Numbered from the stretch's first letter, positions 49,802-59,447 are shown. The stretch: 64,000 nt of DNA from Oscillospiraceae bacterium (GCA_017415775.1 JAFQFC010000053.1:1-64000), one strand, 5' to 3'. Notes: generated by a model from the sequence alone, not told the origin. A program made the numbers and translations.

Positions 49802-50941
49802 CTATTGGCCGTCCCGCAGTCGCCGGAACAGCGCCAGATATTGTAAAGCGTTCTTTTCCCAGGTCAGACCGACGGCATCACGGCGGCCCCGTTCGGCTAC
49901 GGCGTCTGCCGCCTGAGGATCGCGAAGACATTCTTCGATCACGGCAACGATGGCGTCGGGATCATCTGCGGGCACCAGATATCCGTTGGTGCCGGAGGTG
50001 ATCAGATCGGCGATGCCTTCGCCCTGCGTGCCGATGGTGACACAGCCGTTGGCCATGGCTTCCAGATAGACGATGCCAAAGCCCTCCCGGACGCTGGGCA
50101 TGACGAAAAAGCGGGCCTTAGCCACTTCTGCCAGCAGCTGCTCGTTAGGCAGGTAGCCGGTGAAACGGATGCTGTCGCCCAGCTGCAGCTGCTCTGCCAG
50201 AGCGTGGAAGCGCTGCTCTTCCGGGCCGTTTCCCACAATGGTCAGCGTGGCTTCGGGATAAGTTTCACGCAGTTTGGCAAAGGCGTGCATGGTCACATCC
50301 GCCTTTTTCCGGGGGACGAGATAGCCGGCCTGCACCATCGACAGGGGCGGCTTTTCCTGCGGCGGGGTCTGCGTGACCCGGAAGCCGTTGAGGATCACTT
50401 CCATAGGCTGGGAGACGCCGGCCTCCTCCAAGCGGCGGCGCAGCAGCGTGCTGACGCACACCACCGTATCCGCCCCCTGGGCATAAGCCCGGAGATCGGC
50501 AAATTTCCCGGCGGTGTAGGGAACAAAGGTATCGCTGCCGTGGGTGGTGACCACCAACGGGCAGCCCAGCCGCTTTTTCAGCCAGCGGCCGATACCGCTG
50601 TCCAGACTCAGCGTATGGGCATGGATCACGTCCGGGGCAAAATCATGCAGGATCGTCCTCAAGTGGGGACGCAGAGCGCAGATAGCGCCGGCGGTATTGA
50701 TATGCCGCTGTCCGAAATTGGAAGCGGAGAGATAGCGGACATAATAGAGCGTCATGCTGTCGGCCTGCCGCACATGGAAGGCGGGCCCCAGCTTGCTGCC
50801 CTGAAAGGTTTTCCCCACAGGCACGGGAATGATGACCCGCACCTGATGGCCCTGGGCTACGTAGGCCTTGGCCTGGCTGTGGACGAAGGAGGCGGACAGA
50901 TGCTCATAAATGCCGTAATGGCCGATGACCAGAATGTTCAC
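49802..50941 (-). CDS. Family 4 glycosyltransferase
   Basis: The 379-aa GT-B enzyme has NILVIGHYGIYEHLSASFVHSQAKAYVAQGHQV, HAHTLSLDSGIGRWL, TTHGSDTF, the donor-domain AGYLVPRKKADVTMHAFAKL, LTIVGNGPEEQRF and SVREGFGIVYLEAMANGC (EX7E region). It has the complete length and motif order for GT4. Its start overlaps the stop of the next GT4 gene (ATGA). The gene lies 27 bp before the Wzy-like gene in unit 3. Confidence 0.92.
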   Translation of the reverse strand: MNILVIGHYGIYEHLSASFVHSQAKAYVAQGHQVRVIIPVPVGKTFQGSKLGPAFHVRQADSMTLYYVRYLSASNFGQRHINTAGAICALRPHLRTILHDFAPDVIHAHTLSLDSGIGRWLKKRLGCPLVVTTHGSDTFVPYTAGKFADLRAYAQGADTVVCVSTLLRRRLEEAGVSQPMEVILNGFRVTQTPPQEKPPLSMVQAGYLVPRKKADVTMHAFAKLRETYPEATLTIVGNGPEEQRFHALAEQLQLGDSIRFTGYLPNEQLLAEVAKARFFVMPSVREGFGIVYLEAMANGCVTIGTQGEGIADLITSGTNGYLVPADDPDAIVAVIEECLRDPQAADAVAERGRRDAVGLTWEKNALQYLALFRRLRDGQ

Positions 50942-52050
50942 GGTCTGCTCCTTTCCGCCATAGCGCTGTACATTTGCGCATACTCTCCGGCGATGGTTTC
51001 CCAGTTGAACCGCTTGGCGGCCGCCACGCAGGCAGGGGAGAGAGCTTCGTACCGCTGTGCAACCAGCAGGATCTTTTCTGCCAGCGCTGCGGCGTCGGTA
51101 TCCGACACGGCGTAGCCCACGGTTCCGTCGGGGAAGTGACCGTCAAAGCCCTGTCCGGCGGTGTACAGCACCGGCAGGCCCTGACTCATGGCCTCAGCAT
51201 ACACCAGACCAAACGTCTCCGTATGGCTGGGCATGACGAAAATATCCGCCTTGCGAAGATGGCGGATCACCTGATCCTGCGGGCAGCGGTCGTGATGGGT
51301 GACACCGTCCGTCTGCTCCATCAGCGAACGGTATTTCTCCTCCTTGATGGAACCGACAGCGGTGAGATGGACCGCCTTTCCTGCGGCCTGCAGACGCCGG
51401 ACGGCGTCTATCGTCAGTTCGGGGTTTTTGTTGCTGTTGATGTCGCCCACATAGATCAGTTCCAGAGGCTCCTGCGGGGCCTTTTTTTCCGGGGCAGGCT
51501 GCTGCAGGAACACCGGGGCGATGCCGTTGGGAATGACCACGCTCTTTTCCAGAATTTCCTGGCGGAACCGGGCGGGGACCCAGCGGGTCAGAACCGTTTC
51601 CCGGTAAGCGGGGGACAGAAAAACCACCTTTTGAGCACAGCGCATGATCTCGACGCCTACATGGCGCAGGTGGACCATATACTTAAAAAAGGTGTTCACG
51701 TCGGTGTTGCGGACCGCAACAACGTAAGGAATGCCGTAGCGCTGCCACAGCTTGTAGGCCGTATAGCCGCCGGAGAAAACCGTGTGGGCATGGATCACGT
51801 CGAACTGCGCCATGTCCGTGTTCTGTTCCAGCCAGCGAAGCATGCTGTTCTGCTTGCGGTAAAACAGCAGCCGGTCCAGATGACCGAAGCACGGAACAAT
51901 GTGGACATTCTCCGGGCAGGCGGGGATCTCCTCGCTGCGGCCCACAGGAACGAACACCGTTTCTTCCACGCCGCCGTTTTCCAGAGCGGAAAACAGGTGC
52001 GTATACAGTTTGTTTTTCAGATAGCCGTTGGCAATTTGCAGAACACGCAT
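50938..52050 (-). CDS. Family 4 glycosyltransferase
   Basis: The 370-aa GT-B enzyme begins MRVLQIANGYLKNKLYTHLFSALENGGVEETVF and has HAHTVFSGGYTAYKL, VVAVRNTDVNTFF, LELIYVGDINSNKNPELTIDAV and MPSHTETFGLVYAEAMSQGLPVLYTAGQGFDG (EX7E region). It acts in the cytosol on the lipid-linked repeat unit. AGGAGA precedes the ATG, and the gene lies 20 bp after the dehydrogenase gene. Confidence 0.92.
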   Translation of the reverse strand: MRVLQIANGYLKNKLYTHLFSALENGGVEETVFVPVGRSEEIPACPENVHIVPCFGHLDRLLFYRKQNSMLRWLEQNTDMAQFDVIHAHTVFSGGYTAYKLWQRYGIPYVVAVRNTDVNTFFKYMVHLRHVGVEIMRCAQKVVFLSPAYRETVLTRWVPARFRQEILEKSVVIPNGIAPVFLQQPAPEKKAPQEPLELIYVGDINSNKNPELTIDAVRRLQAAGKAVHLTAVGSIKEEKYRSLMEQTDGVTHHDRCPQDQVIRHLRKADIFVMPSHTETFGLVYAEAMSQGLPVLYTAGQGFDGHFPDGTVGYAVSDTDAAALAEKILLVAQRYEALSPACVAAAKRFNWETIAGEYAQMYSAMAERSRP

Positions 52051-52070
52051 AGCCAGTCTCCTAAATCAGC

Positions 52071-53390
52071 TTACAGAAGCTCGATATTCTCCCGATTCTT
52101 TACATTTTTGGTCACGTTGCGGGTGTCGAACACAGGGACACCTGCGTGAGCGACCATGTCGTAATCCACATTGGTGTGGCCGGTGGTGATGCATACCAGA
52201 TCAAACCGGCGCAGAGTCTCCGTATCCAGAGTCTTCAGACCTTCCACCGTTTCGCCCTTTTCCCGGTAAGCGGCAATGTAAGGGTCGTAGAAGGAGATCT
52301 CCGCACCGAAGCGCTTGAATTCCTCGATGACCCGGATGGCGGGGCTTTCGCGGTAATCGTCGATGTCCTGCTTGTAGGCCACACCCAGGATCAGCACCTT
52401 GGCGCCGTTGAGCGCTTTGCGGTACCGGTTGAGGATCTTGCCGGCACGCTCCACGGTGTATTCGGGCATGCGGTCGTTGATCATCATGGAAGCCTCGATC
52501 ATAGAGGTATGGAAGCCGAACTCACGGGCCTTCCAGCCCAGATAGTAGGGATCCAGAGGGATGCAGTGACCGCCCAGACCGGGGCCGGGATAAAAGGCCT
52601 GGAACCCGTAGGGCTTGGTCTTGGCCGCATCGATCACTTCCCAGATGTCGATGCCCATCTTGTGGCACAGGATCGCCAGCTCGTTGACCAGACCGATGTT
52701 GATGTTCCGGTAGGTATTTTCCAGCAGTTTGCTCATTTCAGCCACGGCGGGGCTGGAAACGGTGTATACCTTGGTGTCCAGAATGGAATTGTACACCATG
52801 GAGATAACTTCGGAAGCATCCTCGCCCACGGCGCCTACCAGCTTGGGTGTGTTGCTGGTTTTATACGTCTGGTTACCCGGGTCCACACGCTCGGGAGAGA
52901 AGCCCAGATAGAAGTCCTTGCCGCAGACCAGACCGCTTTCCCGCTCCAGAATGGGCAGCACCAGCTCTTCGGTGGTTCCAGGATAGGTGGTGGATTCCAG
53001 CACAACGATGATGCCCTGACGCATATGCTTGCCGATGGCTTCCGTGGAAGCACGGACATAGCTGATGTCCGGCTGCTGATGCACGTCCAGCGGAGTGGGC
53101 ACGCTGATGGCAACGAAATCCACTTCGGCAATGCGGCTGAAATCGGTGGTTGCCTCCAGCATGCCGCTTTCCACCAAAGCCTGCAGATCATTATCCACGA
53201 TATCGGCAATATAGTTCTTGCCGGCGTTCACCATTTCCACCTTTTGCGCAGAAACATCAAAACCGATGGTCTTAAAACCATGCTTGGCCTTGTCCACTGC
53301 CAGAGGCAGGCCCACATAGCCAAGGCCAAAAACACCCATGGTCAGCGTTTTGTTATTAATTTTCTCAATCAGAGCAGCTTTTAGAGACAT
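52071..53390 (-). CDS. UDP-sugar 6-dehydrogenase, UDP-HexNAc type (WbpA/WecC-like)
   Basis: The 439-aa NAD enzyme has GVFGLGYVGLPLAVDKAKHG, SVPTPLD, ESTTYPGTTEELVLP, GFSPERVDPGN and the catalytic cysteine C276 in GLGGHCIPLDPYYL. The sequence pattern (SPERVDPGN, HCIPLDPYYL) fits the subgroup oxidising UDP-GlcNAc or UDP-ManNAc to the uronic acid rather than UDP-glucose, so it complements ugd of unit 1. AAAGGAG precedes the ATG. It is the first gene of unit 3, about 150 nt downstream of the promoter. Confidence 0.9.
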   Translation of the reverse strand: MSLKAALIEKINNKTLTMGVFGLGYVGLPLAVDKAKHGFKTIGFDVSAQKVEMVNAGKNYIADIVDNDLQALVESGMLEATTDFSRIAEVDFVAISVPTPLDVHQQPDISYVRASTEAIGKHMRQGIIVVLESTTYPGTTEELVLPILERESGLVCGKDFYLGFSPERVDPGNQTYKTSNTPKLVGAVGEDASEVISMVYNSILDTKVYTVSSPAVAEMSKLLENTYRNINIGLVNELAILCHKMGIDIWEVIDAAKTKPYGFQAFYPGPGLGGHCIPLDPYYLGWKAREFGFHTSMIEASMMINDRMPEYTVERAGKILNRYRKALNGAKVLILGVAYKQDIDDYRESPAIRVIEEFKRFGAEISFYDPYIAAYREKGETVEGLKTLDTETLRRFDLVCITTGHTNVDYDMVAHAGVPVFDTRNVTKNVKNRENIELL

Positions 53391-53694
53391 ATGACCGCAC
53401 TCCTTTAAGCGATAAGTTTATCTGTCCGCTTTTGCATGCCTGCCGGATCCGATGGGGCAAAGCAGCCTGTTTTGTCAGCGGGATCGTGTGGAATTATTTG
53501 GAATTTTAGGCGCCGAAAAGCTCTGCAGGGCCTTATAATTCAACCTACACTATATCATACTATCCCCGCCATTTCAAGGCAAAATGCCCCGGCAGGGTAT
53601 GCGGCAGATTTTGCCGGAGGCTGCATGTGCGGAAAAAAAGAACCCCATCGCACGGAGCGTTTGCTCTGTACGATGGGGTTTGCTGTGCAATCGG
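53391..53694 (-). promoter_or_regulatory. Intergenic region between units 4 and 3: promoter and terminator
   Basis: A promoter on the minus strand, TTGAAA (53577-53572) - 17 bp - TATAGT (53554-53549), reads into unit 3 with a leader of about 150 nt that shows no clear riboswitch. Further right is the unit 4 terminator: the minus-strand arms pair AACCCCATCG with CGATGGGGTT (plus strand 53641-53680), followed by a T-tract (plus-strand A run 53634-53639). No gene was seen in this stretch. Confidence 0.75.
53634..53680 (-). terminator. Terminator of polysaccharide unit 4
   Basis: Arms AACCCCATCG and CGATGGGGTT with inner GAGC/GCTC around GTTT, followed on the minus strand by CTTTTTTTCC. Confidence 0.9.
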
Positions 53695-54924
53695 TTACTG
53701 CAGGTCCGGCAGCAGGTCGTGGCGCATGATGTCCCGGCCCTCGGTGTCCAGTACCCTGACACTTTCCACAATGATGCGGTGCTTGCGGTTGAACTCCTCC
53801 AGACTGTCGGCCACCACGGTGAAGCCGGCCACACGGTCGGAGCTGCTGGTGATGCCCCGGACCTCGAAGCCCCGGGGACGAATGGCGTGGAAATCGGCGC
53901 AGATCCCGGCTTCCACCAGAGGCTCGAAGCCCTCCAAATGGTCGAAGATGCCCTTTTCGCAGTAGATGAAGTCGTTGACGATATACTTGCCCTCCGGCGC
54001 AGACAGGACGACGGTGGGCTTTTCGCCCAGCGTCAGGTCGATGACGGCACGGATCACGTCGAAACCGCAGGAGCGGCGGATCAGCAGATATTTCATGTTG
54101 CCGCCGGTGCGGGCGCAGAACTCCAGCACGCTGACGTTTTCTCCGTCGGAGATCATCTGGATCAGCATGGGGGAATCCACCAGACCGAAGGCGTCGGTGA
54201 TCTGCTGGGCCACGGTGCGGATCTTTTCCAGCAGCGCCTCGTCGGCAGCCGCGGGATAGCGGCCACGGAAGATGATGAAGCGGTCATCGGTACGCAGCTT
54301 TTCACTGTTGGACACGCACAGCAGCTTGGCCACGCCGCCTTCCACATAGACGTCCACGCTGATCTCGTCGCCGGCCACGAACTCTTCCACGATGACGCCG
54401 CCGGTGCGGCTGATCTGAGCGGCTTCGTCAAAGCAGCGCTGCAGCTCTTCCTCGTTCCACACCTTGCGCACGCCACGGGAGCTGTAGGCGTCCACCGGTT
54501 TGACCACCAGCGGATAGCGCAGAGAACGGATGCGTTCCCAGTCCGGTTCGGACAGCTCCACATAACGGGAGGTGGGAATGTTGTGGCGCCAGAAGATCTC
54601 CTTCATGTACTTTTTGTCGGAGACATTTTTGGCCGTCTCATAGTCGATGTAGCAGGGCAGGCCCAGTTCCTCGGACACCTGTGCCACCACCAGCAGCACC
54701 TGATCGGCGCAGACGGTGATGAGGAAATCCACCTGTTCCCGCAGTGCCAGAGCCTTGACCGCTTCGGGATCCATAATATTCAGTTGGTAGAAGATGTCGG
54801 CGTAGGGGCGGCCGATGGCGATGGCGCTGCCGTCAGCCAGCACGGTGGTGATACCACGTGCTTTCAGCTGCCGGATCAATTCGATCTGGGGCAGGCCGCC
54901 TGCCAAAACAAGAGCTTTCATCAT
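53695..54924 (-). CDS. ATP-grasp protein, CPSase/biotin-carboxylase-like (1 of 4)
   Basis: The 409-aa protein has an N-terminal nucleotide-like binding half (KALVLAGGLPQIELIRQLKARGITTVL) and an ATP-grasp core with YPLVVKPVDAYSSRGV, VIVEEFVAGDEISVDVYV and the metal-binding VLEFCARTGG. Such enzymes make an acyl-phosphate and join it to an amine or thiol. In a glycan locus it may ligate an amino acid or other carboxylate to an amino or uronic sugar; that is inference. AAAGGAAA lies before the ATG. It is the last gene of unit 4. Confidence 0.88.
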   Translation of the reverse strand: MMKALVLAGGLPQIELIRQLKARGITTVLADGSAIAIGRPYADIFYQLNIMDPEAVKALALREQVDFLITVCADQVLLVVAQVSEELGLPCYIDYETAKNVSDKKYMKEIFWRHNIPTSRYVELSEPDWERIRSLRYPLVVKPVDAYSSRGVRKVWNEEELQRCFDEAAQISRTGGVIVEEFVAGDEISVDVYVEGGVAKLLCVSNSEKLRTDDRFIIFRGRYPAAADEALLEKIRTVAQQITDAFGLVDSPMLIQMISDGENVSVLEFCARTGGNMKYLLIRRSCGFDVIRAVIDLTLGEKPTVVLSAPEGKYIVNDFIYCEKGIFDHLEGFEPLVEAGICADFHAIRPRGFEVRGITSSSDRVAGFTVVADSLEEFNRKHRIIVESVRVLDTEGRDIMRHDLLPDLQ

Positions 54925-54963
54925 AATGCGGTTTCCTTTATGGCGAGAAGATTGAGAGAGGGA

Positions 54964-55515
54964 TCAATTGTCCCGGGATTGCTGAAAATATTCCCAGGCG
55001 AACTGCTGCTGTGCCTGCGTCAGACGCTGGTTGCGTGAACCGGTGGGGTAACCGCCCTTTTGCCGCTTGGCTACGTAGTCATCAAAGCTGCCGATGCGCC
55101 GTGCGGGGATGCCGGCATAGACGCTGTTGTCCTCGCAGTCCTTGGTCACCAGAGAGTTGGCGCCGATGATGACATTGCTGCCGATGCGTACATTGGGCAT
55201 GATGGTGGTGTCGGCGCCGATGAACACATTGTCCATCACCTCGATGCAGCCGATCTGCTCGGGGAAGGTGCCTATGTTCATGCGGTTGAGGACGGTATGG
55301 ACGGCGTCATGGGTGACGAAGCGCACACCTGCACCCACCATGATATTGCTGTGCAGCTTGATTAATTCCGGGTACAGGGGGATCATGCGGGGCTGATATT
55401 TCACCTGATCGCCGATGGCGGCAAAAAGGTGATTCTTTTTCAGATAGTTGGCACGTCCCGACGAACTGCGGCGCAGGTTCATCCGGAGGATGTGCATCAG
55501 ACGTTCTGTGGTCAT
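54964..55515 (-). CDS. Hexapeptide-repeat (LbH) acetyltransferase
   Basis: The 183-aa protein has left-handed beta-helix repeats (IMVGAGVRFVTHDAV, VFIGADTTIMPNVRIGSNVIIGANSLVTKD), the active-site histidine in FVTHDAV and the C-terminal VYAGIPARRIG. It is a CoA-dependent O- or N-acetyltransferase, likely modifying a sugar of the polymer or the amino group installed by a neighbouring aminotransferase. AAGGAGA precedes the ATG. It lies between an ATP-grasp gene and the second sugar transferase. Confidence 0.9.
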   Translation of the reverse strand: MTTERLMHILRMNLRRSSSGRANYLKKNHLFAAIGDQVKYQPRMIPLYPELIKLHSNIMVGAGVRFVTHDAVHTVLNRMNIGTFPEQIGCIEVMDNVFIGADTTIMPNVRIGSNVIIGANSLVTKDCEDNSVYAGIPARRIGSFDDYVAKRQKGGYPTGSRNQRLTQAQQQFAWEYFQQSRDN

Positions 55516-55549
55516 TGGTTGTGTCTCCTTAGCGTTGGGGATGGTCTGT

Positions 55550-56308
55550 TTATTGGGCCGGGGGATCGTAGTACGACGTCAGGCCCTCCATGCCTTCTTC
55601 GGCGATGACCTGCGATCTGGTCCTGGTTTCGGTCAGGTTGTGGCCGTTGAACTTGACGCGGTCGGAGTTGGTGCGCATTTCGCTTCTGCGAAGCACCACC
55701 TGAAACGTTTTGAGGATCATTTTCACATCCAGCCAGAAGCTGACATTTTCCACGTAATAGATGTCACTTTCAAACTGGGCGTTCCATGTCCAGGAGGCGG
55801 AGGTCAGTTCGCCGTCACTCTGCAGATCCCAGCAGGCGAGGCCCGGGCGGACGGCGTGACGGTATTTGTGCCGCTCGTTGTACAGGGGCAGATAGTCCAC
55901 CATCAAGGGGCGGGGACCGATGATGGACATGGTGCCGTTGAGGATGTTGAACAGGCCCGCCAGTTCGTCCAGCGAAGTCCGGCGCAGAATGCGGCCAAAG
56001 GGCGTGATGCGCAGGCGGGGATGGAGCAGCTTGCCGTTCTCGTCACATTCATTGGTCATGGAGCGGAATTTATACATGTCGAAGATCTTACCGTCCTTGC
56101 CGGGGCGCTTATGCACAAAGATGGCCGGGCGACCATGGTAGCACAGTTCCAGAATGTAGATGACCAGCAGTACCGGGCTGAGGACAAGGATGGCAAGAGC
56201 GCTGAGAACAATGTCCAGAAGCCGCTTGATATATCTGCTGTAGATCGTGTTGCGGGGGGTCGGCAGATCGGTGCGGACCTGTACCCGTGTCGTATGATCG
56301 GTGTTCAT
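55550..56308 (-). CDS. Undecaprenyl-phosphate sugar-1-phosphate transferase (second of two)
   Basis: The 252-aa monotopic transferase has YIKRLLDIVLSALAILVLSPVLLVIYILEL (about 27-56), the FVHKRPG and MYKFRSMT segments, the Asp-Glu pair in RRTSLDELAGLFNILNGTMSIIGPRPLMVDYLPLY and VRPGLACWDL. These match the exopolysaccharide/PglC-type family. It would start a second lipid-linked glycan or an alternative repeat unit. AAAGGAC is upstream. Unlike the unit 1 enzyme it keeps the standard GPRP motif. Confidence 0.9.
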   Translation of the reverse strand: MNTDHTTRVQVRTDLPTPRNTIYSRYIKRLLDIVLSALAILVLSPVLLVIYILELCYHGRPAIFVHKRPGKDGKIFDMYKFRSMTNECDENGKLLHPRLRITPFGRILRRTSLDELAGLFNILNGTMSIIGPRPLMVDYLPLYNERHKYRHAVRPGLACWDLQSDGELTSASWTWNAQFESDIYYVENVSFWLDVKMILKTFQVVLRRSEMRTNSDRVKFNGHNLTETRTRSQVIAEEGMEGLTSYYDPPAQ

Positions 56309-56330
56309 GGGGTGGTGTCCTTTCCTGTTG

Positions 56331-57500
56331 TTATTCCTGGCATTTTACATATGCCTGCCAAAGGTCCTCGCCGCTGAAGCGGTACAGGTTTTTGCTGGCG
56401 AAAAATGCCTGCGCCTGGGGCTTGACCAGCGTAGGACCGCACATGATCTGCGCATAGTCCATGGCGGGATGGGTATTGATCTCGCACAGCTTCATGCCGT
56501 CTTCGGTGATGATGATGTCCAGTCCCAGATAGTCCAGCGAGGTGATGTGCTGGCACACACGCTCGATCATCTGCTTCACAAGGGGCCAGTTGGGCAGTTC
56601 CTTGCCCTCCAGTTCGGCGTGGGTGTCGGGATGGCAGGGCAGCAGCCAATTTCCGTCGCTGCAATAGGCACGGTATCTGACGAACTGACCGCAGTATTTG
56701 CCGGTTTCATAGTCAAAACCGATGCCGACGCCGCCGGAGGAGAGATTGCTGGCGCCGCCGTTGACAGAGGTGCCGAAACGGGCGAAGGAAAGAACGCAGG
56801 ACCAGGTGTCGGGGGTGTAGAGATCTTCCTTCGGATCTTTTGCCATGATGATGCGCAGCGTACACTCGCTGTCGGGCCAGACGGCGGCCAGCTCGTCATG
56901 CTGATAGCAATATTCGGTAACGATATAGTTGCGAAGATTGCTGATGGTCTGCTGATAGTGTGCCATATCAATGGGCTTGTTATTTTCGTAGAGCTGGCCG
57001 TCACGCAGCTCCATCTTGACAAAACCCAGGCCGCCGGAGGTGCCGGAGTTAGGCTTCATCACCAGCGTACCCTTTTCTTTCAGAAGATGGAAAAGGAAGT
57101 CCTTGTCTTTTTTGATGTGGGCGGGCGCATCCATCAAATACGTATAGTGGTCGTTGTTTTCCACATAGAGATAGTACGCCGGCATGGTGCTCTCGCAGCC
57201 GTTGCTGTTGAGGACGTACTTCAGCGTCAGCTTATCCAGCCACTTCCTGAAGTGGTGGTTCAGCGGATGGAGCATGAAGTAGTTCCAGTCGGGCATATAG
57301 TCCCGATAGTTTTCTTCCGTCAGGCCGTACAATGCCACACGGCCGGGATAGAAACCTCGCTGCAAGGCCCATTGCCTGGTTGCCTCGTCAGTAGGGAAGG
57401 CGGCTTCGTCCTTCTGCAGCTTTTTGACGAACATGTTGGCCCAGCGGTAGTCCATGCCGAGGGCGCGAACCTCTTCCAGCAGCTTTTCGTAATTCGTCAT
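56331..57500 (-). CDS. Sugar-transfer-associated ATP-grasp protein (2 of 4)
   Basis: The 389-aa protein resembles the ATPgrasp_ST family (PF14397). It has a roughly 120-aa helical N-terminus, then KGTLVMKPNSGTSGGLGFV (nucleotide-binding lysine and glycine loop), IVTEYCYQHDELAAVWPDSECTLRIIM and a C-terminal LDYLGLDIIITEDGMKLCEINTHPAMDY with the metal-binding Glu-x-Asn. These enzymes occur in glycan clusters and are thought to attach amino acids or similar groups by amide bonds, but substrates are unknown. It lies between rfbB and the second sugar transferase. Confidence 0.87.
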   Translation of the reverse strand: MTNYEKLLEEVRALGMDYRWANMFVKKLQKDEAAFPTDEATRQWALQRGFYPGRVALYGLTEENYRDYMPDWNYFMLHPLNHHFRKWLDKLTLKYVLNSNGCESTMPAYYLYVENNDHYTYLMDAPAHIKKDKDFLFHLLKEKGTLVMKPNSGTSGGLGFVKMELRDGQLYENNKPIDMAHYQQTISNLRNYIVTEYCYQHDELAAVWPDSECTLRIIMAKDPKEDLYTPDTWSCVLSFARFGTSVNGGASNLSSGGVGIGFDYETGKYCGQFVRYRAYCSDGNWLLPCHPDTHAELEGKELPNWPLVKQMIERVCQHITSLDYLGLDIIITEDGMKLCEINTHPAMDYAQIMCGPTLVKPQAQAFFASKNLYRFSGEDLWQAYVKCQE

Positions 57501-57538
57501 AGTTACATCCGTCCTTATCTTTTACACAGAGGCCGCAG

Positions 57539-58558
57539 TCAGCGGTTACCGTACATTTTTTCGTAGTAATTCCGATATTCGCCGGAGATGATGGTTTCCC
57601 ACCACTCCCGGTTTTCCAGATACCAGCGGATGGTCTTCTGGATGCCGTCGGCAAACTTAGTCTCCGGCAGCCAGCCCAGCTCCGTATGGATCTTGGTGGG
57701 GTCGATGGCGTAGCGCATGTCGTGACCCTTGCGGTCGGTGACATAGGTGATGAGGCTCTCGGGCTTGTCCAGCGCCTTGCAGATGAGCCGCACGATGTCG
57801 ATGTTGCGCATTTCGTTGTGGCCGCCGATATTGTACACCTCGCCCACCCGGCCTTTGTGCAGAATCAGGTCGATGGCCTTGCAGTGATCCTCCACATACA
57901 GCCAGTCCCGGACGTTCAGACCTTCGCCGTAGACGGGCAGAGGCTTGTCGTTCAGGGCATTGGCGATCATCAGGGGGATCAGCTTCTCGGGGAAGTGATA
58001 GGGGCCGTAGTTATTGGAGCAGCGGGACACGGTCACCGGCAGGCCGTAGGTGCGGTGATAGGCCAGGGCCAGCAGGTCCGCCGCCGCCTTGGAGGAGGAG
58101 TAGGGGGAGCTGGTGTGGATGGGGGTCTCCTCGGTGAAGAGAAGGTCGGGACGATCCAGCGGCAGGTCGCCGTAGACCTCGTCGGTGGACACCTGATGAT
58201 AGCGCTGTATGCCGTACTTGCGGCAGGCGTCCATCAGTACCTGGGTGCCCAGAATGTTGGTCTGCAGGAACACCTCAGGGTTTTCGATGGAGCGGTCCAC
58301 ATGGCTTTCGGCGGCGAAGTTCACCACCATGTCGGGGTGCTCTTCCTCGAAAAGGCGGTACACGCCGTCCCGGTCGCAGATGTCCAGCTTCACAAAGCGG
58401 AAGTTGGGATCGTCCATCACGGAGGACAGGGTGGACAGGTTGCCTGCATAGGTCAGCTTATCCACACAGACGATGCGGTAGTCCGGGTATTTGCCCAGCA
58501 TATGGAAAATAAAGTTGGCGCCGATAAAGCCGGCACCGCCGGTGACGATGATGGTCAT
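57539..58558 (-). CDS. rfbB: dTDP-glucose 4,6-dehydratase
   Basis: The 339-aa short-chain dehydrogenase-type enzyme makes dTDP-4-keto-6-deoxyglucose. It has VTGGAGFIGANFIF at the N-terminus, the RfbB-specific STDEVYGDL (catalytic Asp126-Glu127), Y153-K157 in SPYSSSKAAAD and RCSNNYGPYHFPEKLIPLMI. Length and motifs are normal. ATG 58558 lies one base after the rfbA stop with GGAGGA ahead; an upstream in-frame ATG at 58579 would overlap rfbA. No rmlC or rmlD follows, so the product is probably aminated rather than turned into rhamnose. Confidence 0.95.
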   Translation of the reverse strand: MTIIVTGGAGFIGANFIFHMLGKYPDYRIVCVDKLTYAGNLSTLSSVMDDPNFRFVKLDICDRDGVYRLFEEEHPDMVVNFAAESHVDRSIENPEVFLQTNILGTQVLMDACRKYGIQRYHQVSTDEVYGDLPLDRPDLLFTEETPIHTSSPYSSSKAAADLLALAYHRTYGLPVTVSRCSNNYGPYHFPEKLIPLMIANALNDKPLPVYGEGLNVRDWLYVEDHCKAIDLILHKGRVGEVYNIGGHNEMRNIDIVRLICKALDKPESLITYVTDRKGHDMRYAIDPTKIHTELGWLPETKFADGIQKTIRWYLENREWWETIISGEYRNYYEKMYGNR

Positions 58559-58559
58559 G

Positions 58560-59432
58560 TCAGCATTCCTCCCGGACAAGACTCAGCAGATACTGGCCGT
58601 AATCGGTCATTTTCAGGCTCTCGCCGATCTCACGCAGCTGCCCGGCGGTGATGAAGCCGCGGCGCCATGCGATCTCTTCGATGCAGGAGATGTAGAAGCC
58701 CTGCCGGGCCTGCACGGCCTCCACGAACTGGGAGGCTTTCAGCATGCCGTCGGGGGTGCCGGTGTCCAGCCAGGCGATGCCGCGGCCCATCAGCTCCACC
58801 TTCAGTTCGCCCATGGCCAGATAGGCGTTGTTCACCGAGGTGATCTCGATCTCGCCCCGGGCGGAAGGCTGTACGTTCTTGGCGATCTCCACCACCCGGT
58901 TGTCGTAGAAATACAGACCGGGGACGGCGTAATGGGACTTGGGATGGGCGGGCTTTTCCTCGATGGACACCACATGGTGTTCCTTGTCGAACTCCACCAC
59001 GCCGAAGGCGGAGGGATCCTTCACGGGATAGCCGAAGATGGTGGCGCCGTTGAGATTGTCCTTGGCACGGCGCAGCACACGGGTCATGTCCTGACCGAAG
59101 AACACATTGTCGCCCAGGATCAGGCACACGCTGCCGTCACCGATGAACTCCTCGCCCAGAATGAAGGCGTCGGCCAGACCCCGGGGCGTCTCCTGCACCT
59201 TGTAGGAGATGTCCACGCCGATGTAGCTGCCGTCGCCCAGCAGCCGCTCATACACGGGGGTGTCTTCGGGGGTGGAAATGATGAGGATCTCCCGGATGCC
59301 TGCCAGCAGCAGCATGGACAGGGGGTAGTAGATGAGGGGCTTATCGTAAATGGGCAGCAGCTGCTTGGAGACCACCTTGGTCATGGGATACAGGCGGGTG
59401 CCTTTGCCGCCGGCCAAAATGATGCCTTTCAT
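58560..59432 (-). CDS. rfbA: Glucose-1-phosphate thymidylyltransferase
   Basis: The 290-aa nucleotidyltransferase makes dTDP-glucose from dTTP and glucose-1-phosphate. The N-terminal [77 protein letters not shown] and the [10 protein letters not shown] segment are complete and of normal length. AAGGAGG precedes the ATG. It sits directly before rfbB with a 1-bp gap and just after the aminotransferase, so it feeds dTDP-amino-deoxy sugar synthesis. Confidence 0.95.
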   Translation of the reverse strand: MKGIILAGGKGTRLYPMTKVVSKQLLPIYDKPLIYYPLSMLLLAGIREILIISTPEDTPVYERLLGDGSYIGVDISYKVQETPRGLADAFILGEEFIGDGSVCLILGDNVFFGQDMTRVLRRAKDNLNGATIFGYPVKDPSAFGVVEFDKEHHVVSIEEKPAHPKSHYAVPGLYFYDNRVVEIAKNVQPSARGEIEITSVNNAYLAMGELKVELMGRGIAWLDTGTPDGMLKASQFVEAVQARQGFYISCIEEIAWRRGFITAGQLREIGESLKMTDYGQYLLSLVREEC

Positions 59433-59447
59433 AGGAGTTCCTCCTTT

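Noticed and set aside
53391..53548. Riboswitch or RfaH/LoaP-type antitermination element in the unit 3 leader
   Set aside because: No ops-like, T-box or known riboswitch core could be found, and the hairpins seen are weak.
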